DNA of 64,000 nucleotides from Paralithodes platypus (lineage: Eukaryota; Arthropoda; Malacostraca; Decapoda; Lithodidae). Position 1 is the stretch's first letter, and the number at the start of each line of letters is the position of its first letter. The stretch lies in the NCBI GenBank assembly GCA_032716605.1, contig CM064569.1:13818079-13882078 (forward strand), written 5' to 3'. Positions 1 to 10,386 of the stretch are shown in pieces. The position numbers were made by a program, and so were the translations under genes. Below the pieces are notes generated by a model. It made no database searches. It saw nothing but the letters and a program-made list of their open reading frames with translations, and was not told the origin of the DNA.

Positions 1-83
1 CGCTTCAAACTACAAAGCATGACGCAGGAACTGCATACTGGTATGTCCAAGATTGATATACAAGGTATATAGACCTTGGTTAT

Positions 84-101
84 GTCTATCTATCTATCTA
101 T
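84..101 (-). repeat. (TATC)n tract with RTE-like 3' end
   Basis: The TATC tract is followed on the plus strand by TTGCCGGACGC. Two RTE copies in this window end the same way: a (TATC)n tail followed by TTGCCTGACGC. Read on the minus strand this is probably the 3' tail of a third, more diverged relative. I recognise no coding sequence in the next 500 bases, so the extent of the element is unknown. Confidence 0.45.
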
Positions 102-642
102 TGCCGGACGCTTTCATCCCCTTAACCCGTACTCTACCGTAGGATACATTAATAAAAGTCCCCTGCAGTCCCAAGCACTGTGGCCAAAATGGCAAGAGAG
201 AACACCTTTCCACCTCAAGACTGGCCCTCCCACCCTTCAGTGGGTCTTATATAAGCTGAGAAGGGTTGCCATATCGAGAGCAGTGCTCAAACCGTCATGG
301 TACCAGGTACAGGCTTGTACAGGCAGTTACAAGGAAAGCACATTACTGACGGCGATTCGCAGTCTCTGGGACTGGGGAGTGACTTGTCTACTGACGGCGA
401 TTCGCCGTCGCTGGTATTGGAGGGGTTAATGAGGGTGGCCATTCACAAAATGCCCCCAAGCAGACCTATCCCCTGTAAGGGTGACAATCCATGCCAGTTT
501 ACTGAAGGACTTACAGGATTGACCACTCAATTTAGGGTCCGTCCAACTTCGAGGCCTTCTATGTATCTTTTTACCATTATTTTCTACAGTGGTGTGCAGC
601 TAGTCCATCCACTAACCTGCTTCATCCTTAGGTAAGCCGTAC

Positions 643-773
643 GGATTTGCATAAGGTTTACTACCCTAGACAGGTTGCCGACCAAGGCTGACAAGTTCCA
701 TCCACCCGGATTTATATAAGGTTGTCTCCCCTAGATGGGTTGCCGACCAAGGTTAACGAGTCCCATCCACCCG
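643..773. repeat. Two tandem copies of a 65-bp unit
   Basis: Each unit carries CCCTAGA, GGTTGCCGACCAAGG and CCATCCACCCGG in the same order. The first unit starts at 643 and the second at 708, with roughly 80 percent identity by eye. It lies to the right of the TATC tail at 84 and may belong to the same RTE-like 3' untranslated region. No coding content is seen. Confidence 0.6.
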
Positions 774-992
774 GGACTGGTATTTGCTTGTTAAAAAATT
801 AGTAGATATGTAATTATAGCTAACTTGGCGAATTACTTTAATTTATTATAAACGTATACTGTACAGTGTTTATATTTATATGGATCTCTTATGTTGAACT
901 TGGAGTATTCTGGCTAGCTTGGAAAACTTCCCGTAAGATAAATATAATTTTGTAATTTAAATCATAAAATACATCATCCTGAAGGCGTATCC

Positions 993-1080
993 TATTTATC
1001 TATCAATTGTCATACGCCTTAATCCACGAGGGGTGGACACGAATGAATCGCCTCCATGCACTTTGTCATCTCTAATCCAA
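993..1080 (-). mobile_element. Diverged RTE 3' stub
   Basis: The plus strand reads a degenerate TATC tract, then a version of TTGCCTGACGC, then CGAGGGGTGGACACGAATGAA. This aligns base for base with the 3' terminus of RTE copy A from 1793 (tail, GAAGGGGTGGCCACGAACGAA, then CCATGCAC). It is a severely 5'-truncated, old copy of the same family. It lies just upstream of the SLC16-like exon and so probably in the preceding intron. Confidence 0.65.
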
Positions 1081-1116
1081 CGTGTTTAAGTTAATTAAGT
1101 TGTGTTATATTGGCAG

Positions 1117-1271
1117 GTTTGGCCCATGACGTAAGTGGCAGCTACGTGGCCTGTCTTGCCTTCCTGGGGACAGCCATTGTCCTCAGCGAGATATTGTGGC
1201 TTTTTCTCCCTCAGCCAAAACATTTGAACACAGGAAGGGCCACCTCAAAGACGAAAAGTAAAGCCTCCTAA
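1117..1271 (+). CDS. Last coding exon of an SLC16-type monocarboxylate transporter (partial)
   Basis: An acceptor-like TATATTGGCAG ends at 1116. From 1117 an open frame runs to TAA at 1269-1271. The first codon is completed by one base of the previous exon (phase 1), probably giving Gly. The peptide begins (G)LAHDVSGSYVACLAFLG and continues with a hydrophobic stretch and a short basic tail. The D-x-[ST]-G-[ST]-Y motif followed by a membrane helix is the typical TM11-TM12 region of MCT/SLC16 proteins, which move monocarboxylates with protons across the plasma membrane. An AATAAA lies at 1324-1329, about 55 bases after the stop, a plausible poly(A) signal. No upstream exon is visible in the window. 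A retained gene or an exon fragment are both possible; the family call rests on motif memory, without a search. Confidence 0.55.
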
Positions 1272-1780
1272 ATGGTGGAGAGGAAACGGAACAACAATCA
1301 CAGCAAACCAAAGAAAATCGGGCAATAAATCTGTCACAATCGATAATATTAGAGAATAGACGACTTCAGCCAGAGCTGCATCAACCAGAGCATCAACAGA
1401 GCAAAGCATTAGGAACAAATACATACAAAAATCACAACCGGTTATTAACGAGAAAATTATAGAGAAAAATATTCAGAAACAACCAGAATTAATTTCCATG
1501 CAGTTTTCTTAGTAAATGGAGTGATTATTTAACCTTAAACTAACGTTAAAGACAAATCATATTATTATTGGTAGAAACAAAAAATATTTTATCCTAAATG
1601 ATGTGTATCCCCTGCTGCTCAGCAACCTATAGAATTGTTTTCAATAGAGGATCAAGAAGTAGCCTGTACTTTAGAGACATGAATGATATACTGTATGTAA
1701 TATTATACAGTATAGTAACATTTTAAGATATACACCTTTACCTTAGTATGAAGTAAATATTGTTCAAAGCTAAGACTGTA
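1272..1780. other. AT-rich non-coding stretch
   Basis: This contains the candidate AATAAA at 1324 and then AT-rich sequence with no ORF or repeat I recognise. The proximal part may be the 3' untranslated region of the SLC16-like exon. Confidence 0.4.
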
Positions 1781-1806
1781 GTAAAGTAATCTATCTATCT
1801 ATCTAT

Positions 1807-3831
1807 CTATTGCCTGACGCCGTGATCCCCGAAGGGGTGGCCACGAACGAACCGCCCCCATACACCTCTGTCCCCAGTCAGTCGACGCCCCTCCTCCCAA
1901 CCAGCACCGCCTTCATCCATATAGTTCCTCACTCCATCCTTCCACCTCTCCTTCGGTGCACCTCTTCCTCTCTGTCCTTCCACCTCGCTCTCGTACACTC
2001 TCTTAGTCATTCTCTCGCTTTCCATACGTTCCATATGGCCGAACCATCTCAAGTTGCTCCTTTTCACACTTTCCAGCACATCTACCTCCACACCACACCT
2101 CCTTCTTACTTCCTCATTCGTCTGTCTATCCCTCCATGTAACTCCGCACGCACTTCTCAAGTAACTCATTTCCACCGCTCTCACTCTTGGTCTGAGTCTC
2201 TTCCCAAACGTCTATGCTTCGCTTCCGTAACTTAGTGTCGGGATTATCACACTGTCATGCAAGGACTTCTTCACTTCCATACTGACCACTCTATTTCTTG
2301 TTACTGCTTTCAACGTTCCTACAACCCTCTTCCCCTTTTTCACCTTCTCTCGCACTTCTTCATCCATAGTCCCATCTTTACTCAACACACTGCCCAGATA
2401 CTTAAAAGAGCTGACGATCTCCATAGCCTGACCGTTCAACTTCACCTCACACTCTGTGACTACACCCCTTTCGAAGACCATAACCTTGCTCTTCCCCGCA
2501 TTTACCTTCAAATTCCGTTTTTCGCACACTGTTCCAAACTCATTTACCAGACCCTGCAACTACCAATCATTATCGCTCATCAAAACTGTATCATCCGCAA
2601 ACAGCAGTATAGGCAGCTTCCACTCATTTCCCTCCCTTTTCAGCGATACACCAACATCCACTGCTCTTCCTAGTATTTCTTTCACGACTCCATCCATATA
2701 TACAGTAAACAACCACGGGGACATCACACACCCCTGTTTCAACCCAACATTCAGGTCAAAGAACTCGCTCTGCTCATTCTCCACACGTACTGCGGCCTTT
2801 GCACCCTTATACATGCTCTTCACTGCTTTCAGCAACTTGCCATCTACTCCATATATTCTAAGTACTTTCCACATACCTTCTCTATCCACTCTGTCATAGG
2901 CCTTCTCCAAGTCCATAAAGGCAACATACACCTTTTCTTGTTTCTCCAGATATTTCTCCATAACACAATTCAGGGTAAAAATCTGATCTACACATCCTCT
3001 TCCCTTCCTAAAACCTCCCTGCTCATCGCCTATCCATTTCTCCATTCTCACTCTCACTCTCTCAATCACTACCCTACTGTACACCTTCCCTACTATGCTT
3101 AAAAGACATATTCCTCTGTGGTTACCACACACTCCTCTTTCCCCTTTGCCCTTATATAGGGAGACTATTATGCCAGTTTTCCAGTCATCGGGTGCACTCC
3201 CCTTCTCCCATGCTAGTTTGCACATTTTCCATACCCATTTGATCACTATCTCACCACCATACCTCAACATTTCCCCACACACTCCATCTGTTCCTGGTGC
3301 TTTCCCCAACTTCACTCTTTTCATGGCTTCCCACACTTCTGACCTCCTGATCCCCACCTCCTCCTCCATTACTTCTCCTCATCCCCCTCCCATACCATAT
3401 CCAACTATGTTTGCTGGCTCTTCATTCCTTACATTTAGCAACTCGTTGAAGTACTCCCTTCATCTTTCGACTCTCTCTTGCTTCTCGGCTAGCATTCTCC
3501 CATTCTTATCTTTCACACCCTTACTGTTTCCCTTGCTACCTTCCCTAATTTTCTTGACTTCTTTCCAGAACAGTTTCTTACACTCCCTCCATTTTACACT
3601 CAGATTCCTTCCAAATTCCTCATCTACTCTTCTCTTACTTTCCTTCACTACTCTCTTCACCACTCTCTTTCTCTCCACGTACCTCGCTCGTTTCTGCCTC
3701 TCCAAATCTTCATTCCCTCTACTACCCAACCACTCTCTATACGCTTTCTTCTTGTCTTCCAAAGCTATTTTGCCTCTTCTGTCCACCATGCTGTACCTTT
3801 CACTCCCCTCCCTCTTCTCCTCACTCCGCAC
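1807..3831 (-). pseudogene. RTE copy A, reverse transcriptase region
   Basis: Open pieces at 3831-3460, 3369-2560, 2559-2212 and 2184-1807 follow each other on the minus strand and together make one reverse transcriptase. Seen in order are LGKAPGTDGV, NHRGICLLS, FRKGRGCVDQ, FMDLEKAYDRVDR, GLKQGCVMSPWLF and LLFADDTVLM (the FADD catalytic box). After these come KVNAGKSK, FKYLGSVLS and the C-terminal LRWFGHMERM and GRGAPKERW blocks. The catalytic Asp pair is intact. Frame changes around 3400 and 2200 and one near 2559 show that the copy is no longer autonomous. Confidence 0.85.
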
Positions 3832-4121
3832 ACCTCCTCACATGCTGCACAGATCTCTTCCTTAAACACCTTGCTCATCTCCTCCATTTCCTCCATATCT
3901 TCCAGGACGAACCCACCTAGTCGTCTTTCAACTGCTCTCCTGTACTCTTCCCTGATTTCCTCCTCCTATATCCTCTCCACCCTCCTCACTATTCCACCTT
4001 CCTCTCGCCTCCCTCCAGCTCTCCTCACCCACTTCTTTTGTATCCTAATTTTAGCTACTACTACATAATGATCAGACAGACCCCCTCCAATACTCCTAGC
4101 ATCCAGCACAGATTTCTTCAT

Positions 4122-4862
4122 TCATTCATCCACACATATATAATCAATCAGTGACTTTCGTTCCACCACTATCTTATCCTTATCCTTCATCCTCCGCACC
4201 ATTTTCCATGTGTACCTGTGTATCATTCTGTGTCGGAAGAAGGTGTTGGCTATCCACAGCCTCCTCCCCACACATACGTCCACAAGTGCACTACCATTCC
4301 CATTCACCTCTGACAGTACCCCCCACCCTCCCACTACTCCATCAACTTTCCTATCACCTACCTTACCATTCATATCCCCAATCAGAAATATTCTTTTGTT
4401 CTTGTCAAACTTATCCAGGCACTCCTCCACATTCACCCAGAACTCCTCTTTCTCTCTTACAAGTTTATCCTCTGTCGGAGCATACACACACACAATCACC
4501 CACGTTTGTATTCCTACTTTCATTCTCACCCACACAATCCTTGAACCCACAGACCCATATTCTCTTACACGCTCCTTCCATTTGTTACTTACAAACAAAC
4601 ACGCACCTTCTCTCGCTGCTCCCTCACTCACTCCAGCACACACACCCATTCCACACTCCCACTCTCTCACATCTGTACCCTTCCATTTGGTCTCCATCAT
4701 TCTACATACATCCAGCCTGGCATTCACTAACACTTCCATGACCTCTCTCTCTTTTGTGCCATCATTCATGCCACTCACGTTCCATGTACCTATTCTCAGA
4801 ATATCCGCAAGCTTGTCCATAGTCAGTCGGGGTTCGTCAACACAAGGTCCGTCCGCATCCAA
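4122..4862 (-). pseudogene. RTE copy A, endonuclease region
   Basis: A 246-aa open segment contains the order of an APE-like LINE endonuclease. GTWNVSGMNDG lies near the start (Asn in the first catalytic block), ETKWKG follows with the catalytic Glu, then VCVYAPTED, then LIGDMNGKVG (the GDxN block). Near the end are RRMIHRYTW-like and SLIDYICVDE residues, matching the family's RYTW and DY blocks. This domain nicks target DNA for target-primed reverse transcription. The segment runs out of frame before the reverse transcriptase, so the ORF is broken. Confidence 0.8.
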
Positions 4863-5017
4863 GGCTGATCGTTCGTTTGTCGTTGCTACGCATCTTTCAC
4901 AGGTGGGGGTCGCAAGCCCACCGACCCAACCTCTTTAGTCGCCTCTTATGACACGCAGAAGGCATGTGGGGCATATTCTAATCCCTTATCCCCAGGGCAG
5001 ATAAAGTAAAGTAATCT

Positions 5018-5449
5018 TTTAGTTAATTTACTTTTCTCTCCTGTCTTTAAATTTTTCTGGAGCAGAGATAAGTTTATGATGTCTCGGAGCCTCAATAAGT
5101 TAACTTGCTTATTCGTCACTGTATTCTAATTACAACAAATCCTTAGTCGATAACAAACTATATTAACCCTTTCCCTGTGGGAGACGTTCTGGAACGCATA
5201 TGCAATTTACAGTAATTTCCAGGCTTTAACAGCCTGTAAATGCCGTAGAAATCGAGTGTCAGGGGGCGGGACAGCGAGGAGCCCACCTCCGACTGTCAGC
5301 ACGGCCAGCCGCGCACTGAGGGAAACTGTGGTCTCGGACCGCGGTCTCAGCAGTGTTGCCAAGCCGCTACATTGCTAATAATTATCGAGTTTTCCCGAAT
5401 GTCTATGGCAGCGCTGCATTATCCATATATTACTAATATATAAATAATA
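5018..5449. other. Unassigned intergenic DNA
   Basis: AT-rich to mixed sequence. It includes a GC-rich patch near 5250-5350 and a TTAACCCTTTCCC string near 5163 without a partner. No coding sequence is recognised. Confidence 0.3.
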
Positions 5450-5919
5450 TGCAAAAAAAGCGTTGGAAGATAGAGAGATGACTGAAGAACAGACAAGAGA
5501 ATTAGTGATGAATAGGAATGAATGGAGAATGATTGAAAATAGACGAGTGATAACGCAGTCACAGGGAAAGGGGGTCGGGTGCCAGTTGGACTAGATATTA
5601 GTCCATCAGGCACCTAGCCCGGGGAGCTGTTGTATATATGGAGGGCCATGTCTGGAAGTGATGTGGGCGGTTATTGTGGTGTGCTCCGCTGCATGTCTGC
5701 CTGCTGAGACCGGAACCTCTCCGGGAGGTCTGGGACCTGGGAATATTTTGCTGGGGACTCCAAATGGGACTTCGTCTCTGAGTTTTCTCCTGGGCGACCT
5801 AGATGTGTGTGAATTTGTATTTTGTATATGATTTAGTTGTTTCTGTTCGAGCTGTCTCGAGTCAGCCACCCCCAGCTATGAAGTATGTACATACATACAT
5901 ACATACATACATACATACA
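5450..5919 (+). mobile_element. 5'-truncated RTE-B-type 3' end with (CATA)n tail
   Basis: On the plus strand this matches the reverse complement of the 3' end of RTE copy B (10,014-10,440). The last codons read MNRNEWRMIENRRV against DRSEWRMLVNS in copy B. The UTR shares GGTCGGGTGCCAGTTGGACT, GTCCATCAGGCACCT, CTCCGCTGCATGTCTGCCTG and AACCTCTCCGGG. The tail is (CATA)n at 5888-5919 where copy B has (TATC)n, so this is a sister subfamily. It has no coding potential beyond the C-terminal stub. Confidence 0.8.
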
Positions 5920-6009
5920 AGAAGACAAACATAAAATCACCATCAACAACTACATGGAATAGTCTGCCGACTACATGTACAGAAAATTTCTATCAGATTG
6001 CAACAACTC

Positions 6010-6115
6010 TTATATGGCCAGTGTGGTTTAGTATTTAGCACATTCACCTGTTGATCAAAGTGTCCATGGGTCGAATCCCAGGTGTGTTTTGTGATTCTTG
6101 TCAAGCGGTATTGAA
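6010..6115 (+). repeat. tRNA-derived SINE head
   Basis: An A-box-like TGGTTTAGTATTTAGC near 6024 and a B box GGTCGAATCCC at 6069-6079 are spaced like a tRNA internal promoter. The acceptor ends do not pair, so it is not a functional tRNA. A second degraded copy of the head lies near 6880. RNA polymerase III would recognise the boxes if the copy were active. Confidence 0.6.
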
Positions 6116-6416
6116 TGATTTAAAGAGCATAGCTCACCTTATCAGTTATACCCAGAATCTTTATTGTAAATGTACAACATTCTCTTATGTACAATACTAG
6201 GAGACTGGGTTCCTTATATAGTTAAATATAAGCAATTGTGTGTATTTCTGGGGGGTGAATAGTGACGTCATTTATGATCGAAAGAGTACCTATATAAACA
6301 TATTACCACCCTGGAGTCAAAGCCGGGAGCCCATGGCCGCAGCCGTGGTGCCTCTACATTTGCACCTAATCACGATTCTATGTTGATGTACTGTATTATT
6401 ACTTAATGTTATTGCA

Positions 6417-6435
6417 TTAGGTTAGGTTAGGTTAG
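6417..6435 (+). repeat. Interstitial (TTAGG)n telomere-type tract
   Basis: Three full TTAGG units and a fourth partial unit lie in a row. TTAGG is the canonical arthropod telomere repeat. Such a short tract can arise by chance or by telomerase repair, so it is only weak support for an arthropod source. Confidence 0.6.
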
Positions 6436-6869
6436 TTAATAAAATATAACTAAACAATAATACATCGAAATAGAATAGGGGAGGATTGCCGTACATGCGC
6501 AGGTCTGAAGTTTGGCGCGGCACTATGGCTGCATGTATTACCGCCAGGCCACTGGGTGCCATCTTGATTTCCAGCCTCTGTCTTTCAAATGTAGCAGTCA
6601 AATACTCGTTGTAGTAAGATTGCTAGACAGATATAGAAAATAGGTGGTATAATTGTATTACAGTAATAGCATAAGCTTAGTAATGAACAACGATGTTTTA
6701 TGATATACAGTGCGAGTACAGGAGTCAAGATGGTGTCAATATGCTATGCTTGCAATACAATATAACCGTACCCTCGGAGCTGCCTCTGTATATCACTTGT
6801 AGGGGTTCGAATGTAAAAGTTGTCTATATGTCGTCTATATGTCGACCGAGATAGGCAGCAGATGTCTGT

Positions 6870-6945
6870 CAGGCTGACAACTCTTTTATGGCCCATGTGG
6901 TGTAGGTGTTCGCAATGTTTGCCTGCTGATCAAAATTACAAAAAT
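6870..6945 (+). repeat. Second, truncated SINE head
   Basis: ACAACTCTTTTATGGCCCATGTGGTGTAGG and CCTGCTGATCAAA align with 6000-6060, where the text is CAACTCTTATATGGCCAGTGTGGTTTAG and CCTGTTGATCAAA. The B box is missing. The following bases belong to the CR1-like fragment, so the two abut or the SINE is cut. Confidence 0.5.
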
Positions 6946-7345
6946 TATTCCCAGACTAAAAATGATATCATACAAAGAGCATCTACGTGAGTTAAATCTT
7001 TTTAGCCAAGCAAAGCCAGGTTAAGAGGGGATCCAATTCAAGTATTTAAATTAATTAAAGTTCTTGACAATATGCATGTCAACAAATACTTCACAATCGA
7101 TCATTCAGATTAAACTAGAGGAAATTAATGTAAGATCATTGGAAAGCCTTTCACTTACATGAGGCAAAGCATTGTTCTTGTTCTTGTTGTTTATTAATCG
7201 AGTGGCAACGTTAAGGAATGCACTAATTGGTATCATGGTATGTCATTGAGTGGTGTACTGTTAAAACCTTCTAAAATCACTAGATAAATATCTTGTCCTT
7301 AACCCCCGATTAACTGTGTTTACAAATGAATAACCTCCCTTTATA
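6946..7345 (+). mobile_element. Degenerate CR1-like LINE 3' fragment
   Basis: The plus strand encodes broken text such as KIIPRLKMISYKEHLRELNLFS, and KYFTIDHSD and CKIIGKPF in another stretch. These align with KYFTIDQSN and CRIIGKSF of the minus-strand copy at 7785-8577. Several stops and shifts are present. It is an old copy of the same family in the opposite orientation, ending near TTACAAATGAATAA. Confidence 0.6.
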
Positions 7346-7784
7346 TTGTGCGTGCCATTATTTTCACATAGACTAGGTCCTTTGTTTCTAGGTGTAAGAA
7401 GGAAACAAAATGAAAAGTTGCCTGTAACGAGTACCCACCCCCCTCCCCAATTGAAAGAGTGACAGAGAACCGAATTCAAGGTACGTTAGAGTCGAAATGT
7501 CTGGACATACGGAGCTTGAAGCATTTAAAATTGTAGGAAGAGGAAAGGATAGAGTGGGGGAGAGAGTTCCAGAGTTTACCTGTTGAGAGGAAGAAAGAGT
7601 GGGAAAGTCATTATTGGGTTAGAGAGTTGGACAAAATAGGGGTGGGTATGTGTTGAAAGGCGGGTGCCACCTACTATCCATAAGGGAGGAGATATATGTA
7701 CTGAGAAAGTTCGGAAGAATGCTGATTATTGTAATAGCGACAGAAGAGAGAGAAAGAGATGCAACATTGCGGTGTGTACAAAGG

Positions 7785-8577
7785 AGTACAAAGGAAATCA
7801 AGCAACAACAGGTCTAGTGACCCTTCTATGCTGCTTGTCCTCCAAAAAACTGAGGATCAAGTGTCCAAACAGTGGTTTAGAGTGAGTAAGGGAACATTGG
7901 AAAGGGAACTACTGCCCTGGAACTAATGTCCATGGCAGGATGAGGAAGTTAGTAGGGGATAGATGGGTTAGTAACTGAGGGGGGGTTAAAAATAAAGTTA
8001 TTCATTTACAAACGCAGTCAGTCGCGGGTTTGATGTGAGATATTTGTCTAGGCGAAGTTTAAATGAATCAACAGTGCTGCAGTCTATGACGTCTCGGGGA
8101 AGCCCATTCCACAAGTTGACAACTCGATTGAAGAAGAAATTCTTAGATTCGTGTGAGTTAAAAGATTTACCAATAATTCTGCAACCGTTTCCCCGCGTGT
8201 AATTAGATTGGTCGATAGTGAAGTACTTACTACAGTTCATATTGTCGATGCCTTTGATGATTTTGAACACTTGAATTAAGTCGCCTCTTAATCTGGCTTA
8301 AAGGAAATATATTTAATTCTCTAAGACGCTCCTCGTATGGTTTGTTCTTTAGGCTAGGTATCATTTTGGTAACTCTACGTTGAACTCGTTCTAGCTTGTC
8401 TATATCTTTTTTGGTAATAAGGGCACCAGGACTGAACGCAGTATTCCAGAAGAGGGTGGACTAAGGAATTGTAAAGGGTTAGGATAACTTCTTTGGATTT
8501 ATGCTCAAATGACCTGCCTATAAAGGCAATTATTTTGTTTGCTTTCTTAACAACTTCTGAACAATGTTGAGAGAGAG
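7785..8577 (-). mobile_element. CR1-like LINE 3' fragment inserted in J1
   Basis: Coding text on the minus strand starts at HCSEVVKKANKIIAFIGRSF, passes ERVQRRVTKMIPSLKNKPYEERL, and after one frameshift continues as the 90-aa segment ending FFFNRVVNLWNGLPRDVIDC and FKLRLDKYL. This is the usual C-terminus of CR1/L2-group reverse transcriptase proteins. The 3' UTR ends in CTTTGTACTCCTTTGTAC, an octamer-like tail typical of CR1. The Jockey frame runs directly into the CR1 frame at 8577. Confidence 0.7.
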
Positions 8578-8889
8578 ATTGTGGAAAATTTGCAAGAGGA
8601 GGTGAGTTTATAAGACGAAAAGCTTTTGATTGTACTTATTCAAGAAGTGCGGTCTGGAGGGAACCTCCCTACACATGCGAACAGTACTCGATACTTCGGT
8701 ATACAGTATCCCTGTACTGAGCAGGTGAATGTGGGGGGTTTTAAAAACCCAAAAAGACGGAAGAGCTCACCTAACTTTTAGCAAGAGTGGTAATATGGTC
8801 TTTCCAAGAAAGGTAAGAATAAATAGAAACACCAAGAATATTGAGAGAGGACGAAGGGTTGATTTGAGTGTTCTTGAAAACCAAGGGAT

Positions 8890-8891
8890 AC

Positions 8892-8929
<38 letters not shown>

Positions 8930-8932
8930 TAT
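8890..8932. repeat. (ATA)n microsatellite
   Basis: A run of ATA/AAT triplets directly to the left of the MITE, inside the block that interrupts Jockey copy J1. Confidence 0.9.
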
Positions 8933-8933
8933 C

Positions 8934-9176
8934 CCCCCATGGGATCCGGGGGGCCTCATATGAATTTTGGTAAAATCAACTTCATAATTCAGTAGCTACT
9001 GATTGAGACCACCTAGAGCAGTCAATGTTTTTGTAAATTGTAGAACTTTTTGTTGTCTGTAGAATGCCGTAGAGATGACGTCGCTACAGCGCGTGGTTGC
9101 CGAGTTCTGATGATTATAGCGGCGATTTTTATTTGACCATTTTGCCTCATATGAGGCCTCCCGGATCCCAAGGGTA
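8934..9176. mobile_element. MITE with about 40-bp terminal inverted repeats
   Basis: The left end reads CCCATGGGATCCGGGGGGCC then TCATATGAATTTTGGTAAAA. The reverse complement of the right end reads CCCTTGGGATCCGGGAGGCC then TCATATGAGGCAAAATGG. The ends are imperfect inverted repeats of about 40 bases. The 240-bp element has no coding capacity. I cannot assign the superfamily: no clear target-site duplication is visible because the left flank is a microsatellite. Confidence 0.65.
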
Positions 9177-9394
9177 GATAGCGCATGCTAAGCCAGCTAA
9201 GGATAGCCCAATAAGGCCGATTAGGCGTATTTCCTTTGGGGTCCTGTACTACTATCCCATCCCCTTGCTCATGAGGGACGGTAACGACTCAGTGCTTGTG
9301 AAAAATCTTTAATGCGCCGAGCGTGGGCGCGATCCTGTGACCTTCTGGGTGGAAGTCCAAGACGCTAGTCACTACATCATGTGGAAAATTGTGA
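9177..9394 (-). repeat. tRNA-derived SINE
   Basis: On the minus strand this starts with a tRNA-like head: TAGTGACTAGCGTCTTGG as the A-box region and a B-box-like GGATCGCGCCC 40 bases on. It then has a central body TACGCCTAATCGGCCTTATT and GGGCTATCCTTAGC. Part of the same body recurs at 29,410-29,475, so it is a repeat family. It abuts the MITE, and together they interrupt Jockey copy J1. Confidence 0.6.
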
Positions 9395-9500
9395 CGGGTC
9401 GATAGATGGAGAAATTGAGTTTTGGACAAATCGAAAGAATCGAGGTTATCTTTGCCCAAATTGGAAATGGTTAATAGCTCAGAATATAGGTGTGCTTGGC

Positions 9501-9981
9501 TGTATTTTACCTCAATATTAAATCAAAAATTAGATATGATAAACTACCACAAGATTCTAAGCCAAAACAATAAGTATCATAAAGACTCTGAATTATTTAT
9601 CTATATCTGCACCAAGAATTATAAAAGAGTCAATATATGTGGCCTCTGTATCATTTAGGTACCTTCGCACAGGTAAGAATTTGGCAGAGTCAATAAGTGT
9701 GAACTTTAACTCATTTATCCCTTGTTTCTGGGTATGACTGTACTTGTGGATTTTCAACACTTACTCCTATTCTAACACTGGGAGTCTGAAGTGTTGAGGA
9801 GATGAGGTAACAGCAATGGGGGGTCTTCTGATTCTTCTTTCCGTTGGGCTGTCCAGGTTGGCCTGTCGTGTGGATCGTCGTTTGGGATACAGATGGATTA
9901 GCTGGTATCGGGTCTTAAATGAAGCTCCTTAATCTCATGACACTGGGCACTTCATCGGACCAATGCGAGTATGTTTAGCAT
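9501..9981. other. Unassigned DNA left of RTE copy B
   Basis: No coding sequence or repeat is recognised. GGGTCTTAAAT and CATGACAC occur near 9915-9945 and again right of the RTE copy near 13,293-13,330, so the flanking unit may itself be a diverged tandem repeat. Confidence 0.3.
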
Positions 9982-10386
9982 AGAGCTAGAGTTCTATCTA
10001 TCTATCTATCTATATGCTCAGGCACAATCCCCATTTTGGGGGTAGCCGACTCAAGACAGAGCAAGAACAGGGAAAACACAAAAACAACATAAAACAACAA
10101 ATAAACACAGACAAAAAGCACAAACTCACACACATCCAGGTCACCCAGGAGAAGACCCAGAGACCAGTGTCACCAAGGTCGCTCCAGCACTCCCCCGGCC
10201 CCCGACCACCCGGAGAGGTTCTGATCTCGGCAGGCAGACATGCAGCGGAGCCAAAGCCACAAGCCCTCCAACCACACTTCCAGGCGCACCCTTCATATTA
10301 ATCGTCTCCCCGGGCCAGGTGTCTGATGGACTATTATCCAGTCCAACTTGCGCCCGACCCCTTACTCCAAATGACCACGTGTTCAT

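Larger units (their letters stand above)
1781..5017 (-). mobile_element. RTE-like LINE copy A with 12-bp TSD
   Basis: The element occupies 1793-5005 on the minus strand and is flanked by the direct repeat GTAAAGTAATCT at 1781-1792 and 5006-5017. It has an apurinic-like endonuclease region, a reverse transcriptase and a short 3' UTR. The UTR ends in a GGGG/CCCC mini-hairpin (ATCCCCGAAGGGG on plus) and a tetranucleotide (TATC)n tail instead of poly(A). The single-protein layout, size (3.2 kb) and tail fit the RTE clade. Several frameshifts break the ORF. Copy C at 60,416 is the same family at very high identity. Confidence 0.85.
7400..9500 (-). mobile_element. Jockey-like LINE J1, interrupted twice
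   Basis: Three blocks on the minus strand align in order with Jockey copy J2 (19,189-20,050): about 9395-9500, 8578-8885 and 7400-7784. Marker strings shared with J2 on plus are GATGGAGAAATTG, GGTTTTGGA-type text, GGGTTGATTT, GAACCTCCC and CACACATG, GAGAGAGTTCCAGAG, and AGAGTGACAG. The gaps are filled by a CR1-like LINE (7785-8577) and by a microsatellite, MITE and SINE block (8886-9394). Only the C-terminal third of the reverse transcriptase protein is represented and it is heavily mutated. Confidence 0.75.

Noticed and set aside
76..635. Two overlapping ORFs at the left edge as genes
   Set aside because: They have no recognisable domains, sit next to an RTE-like tail and contain short direct duplications; nothing supports expression.
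1810..2235. Plus-strand ORFs across 1810-4938 and 60,430-62,395 as genes
   Set aside because: They are Ser/Pro/Leu-rich antisense shadows of the RTE reverse transcriptase and endonuclease on the minus strand.
5163..5575. A second TTAA/CCCTT piggyBac-like MITE (CCCTTTCCCTGTG at both ends)
   Set aside because: The right-hand match lies within the RTE-B-type 3' fragment, which is homologous to copy B on both sides of it, so the inverted match is coincidental.
8578..8885. Chimeric Jockey-CR1 protein at 8577
   Set aside because: The frames join by chance at the insertion point of a 5'-truncated CR1-like LINE; both partners are full of stops further on.
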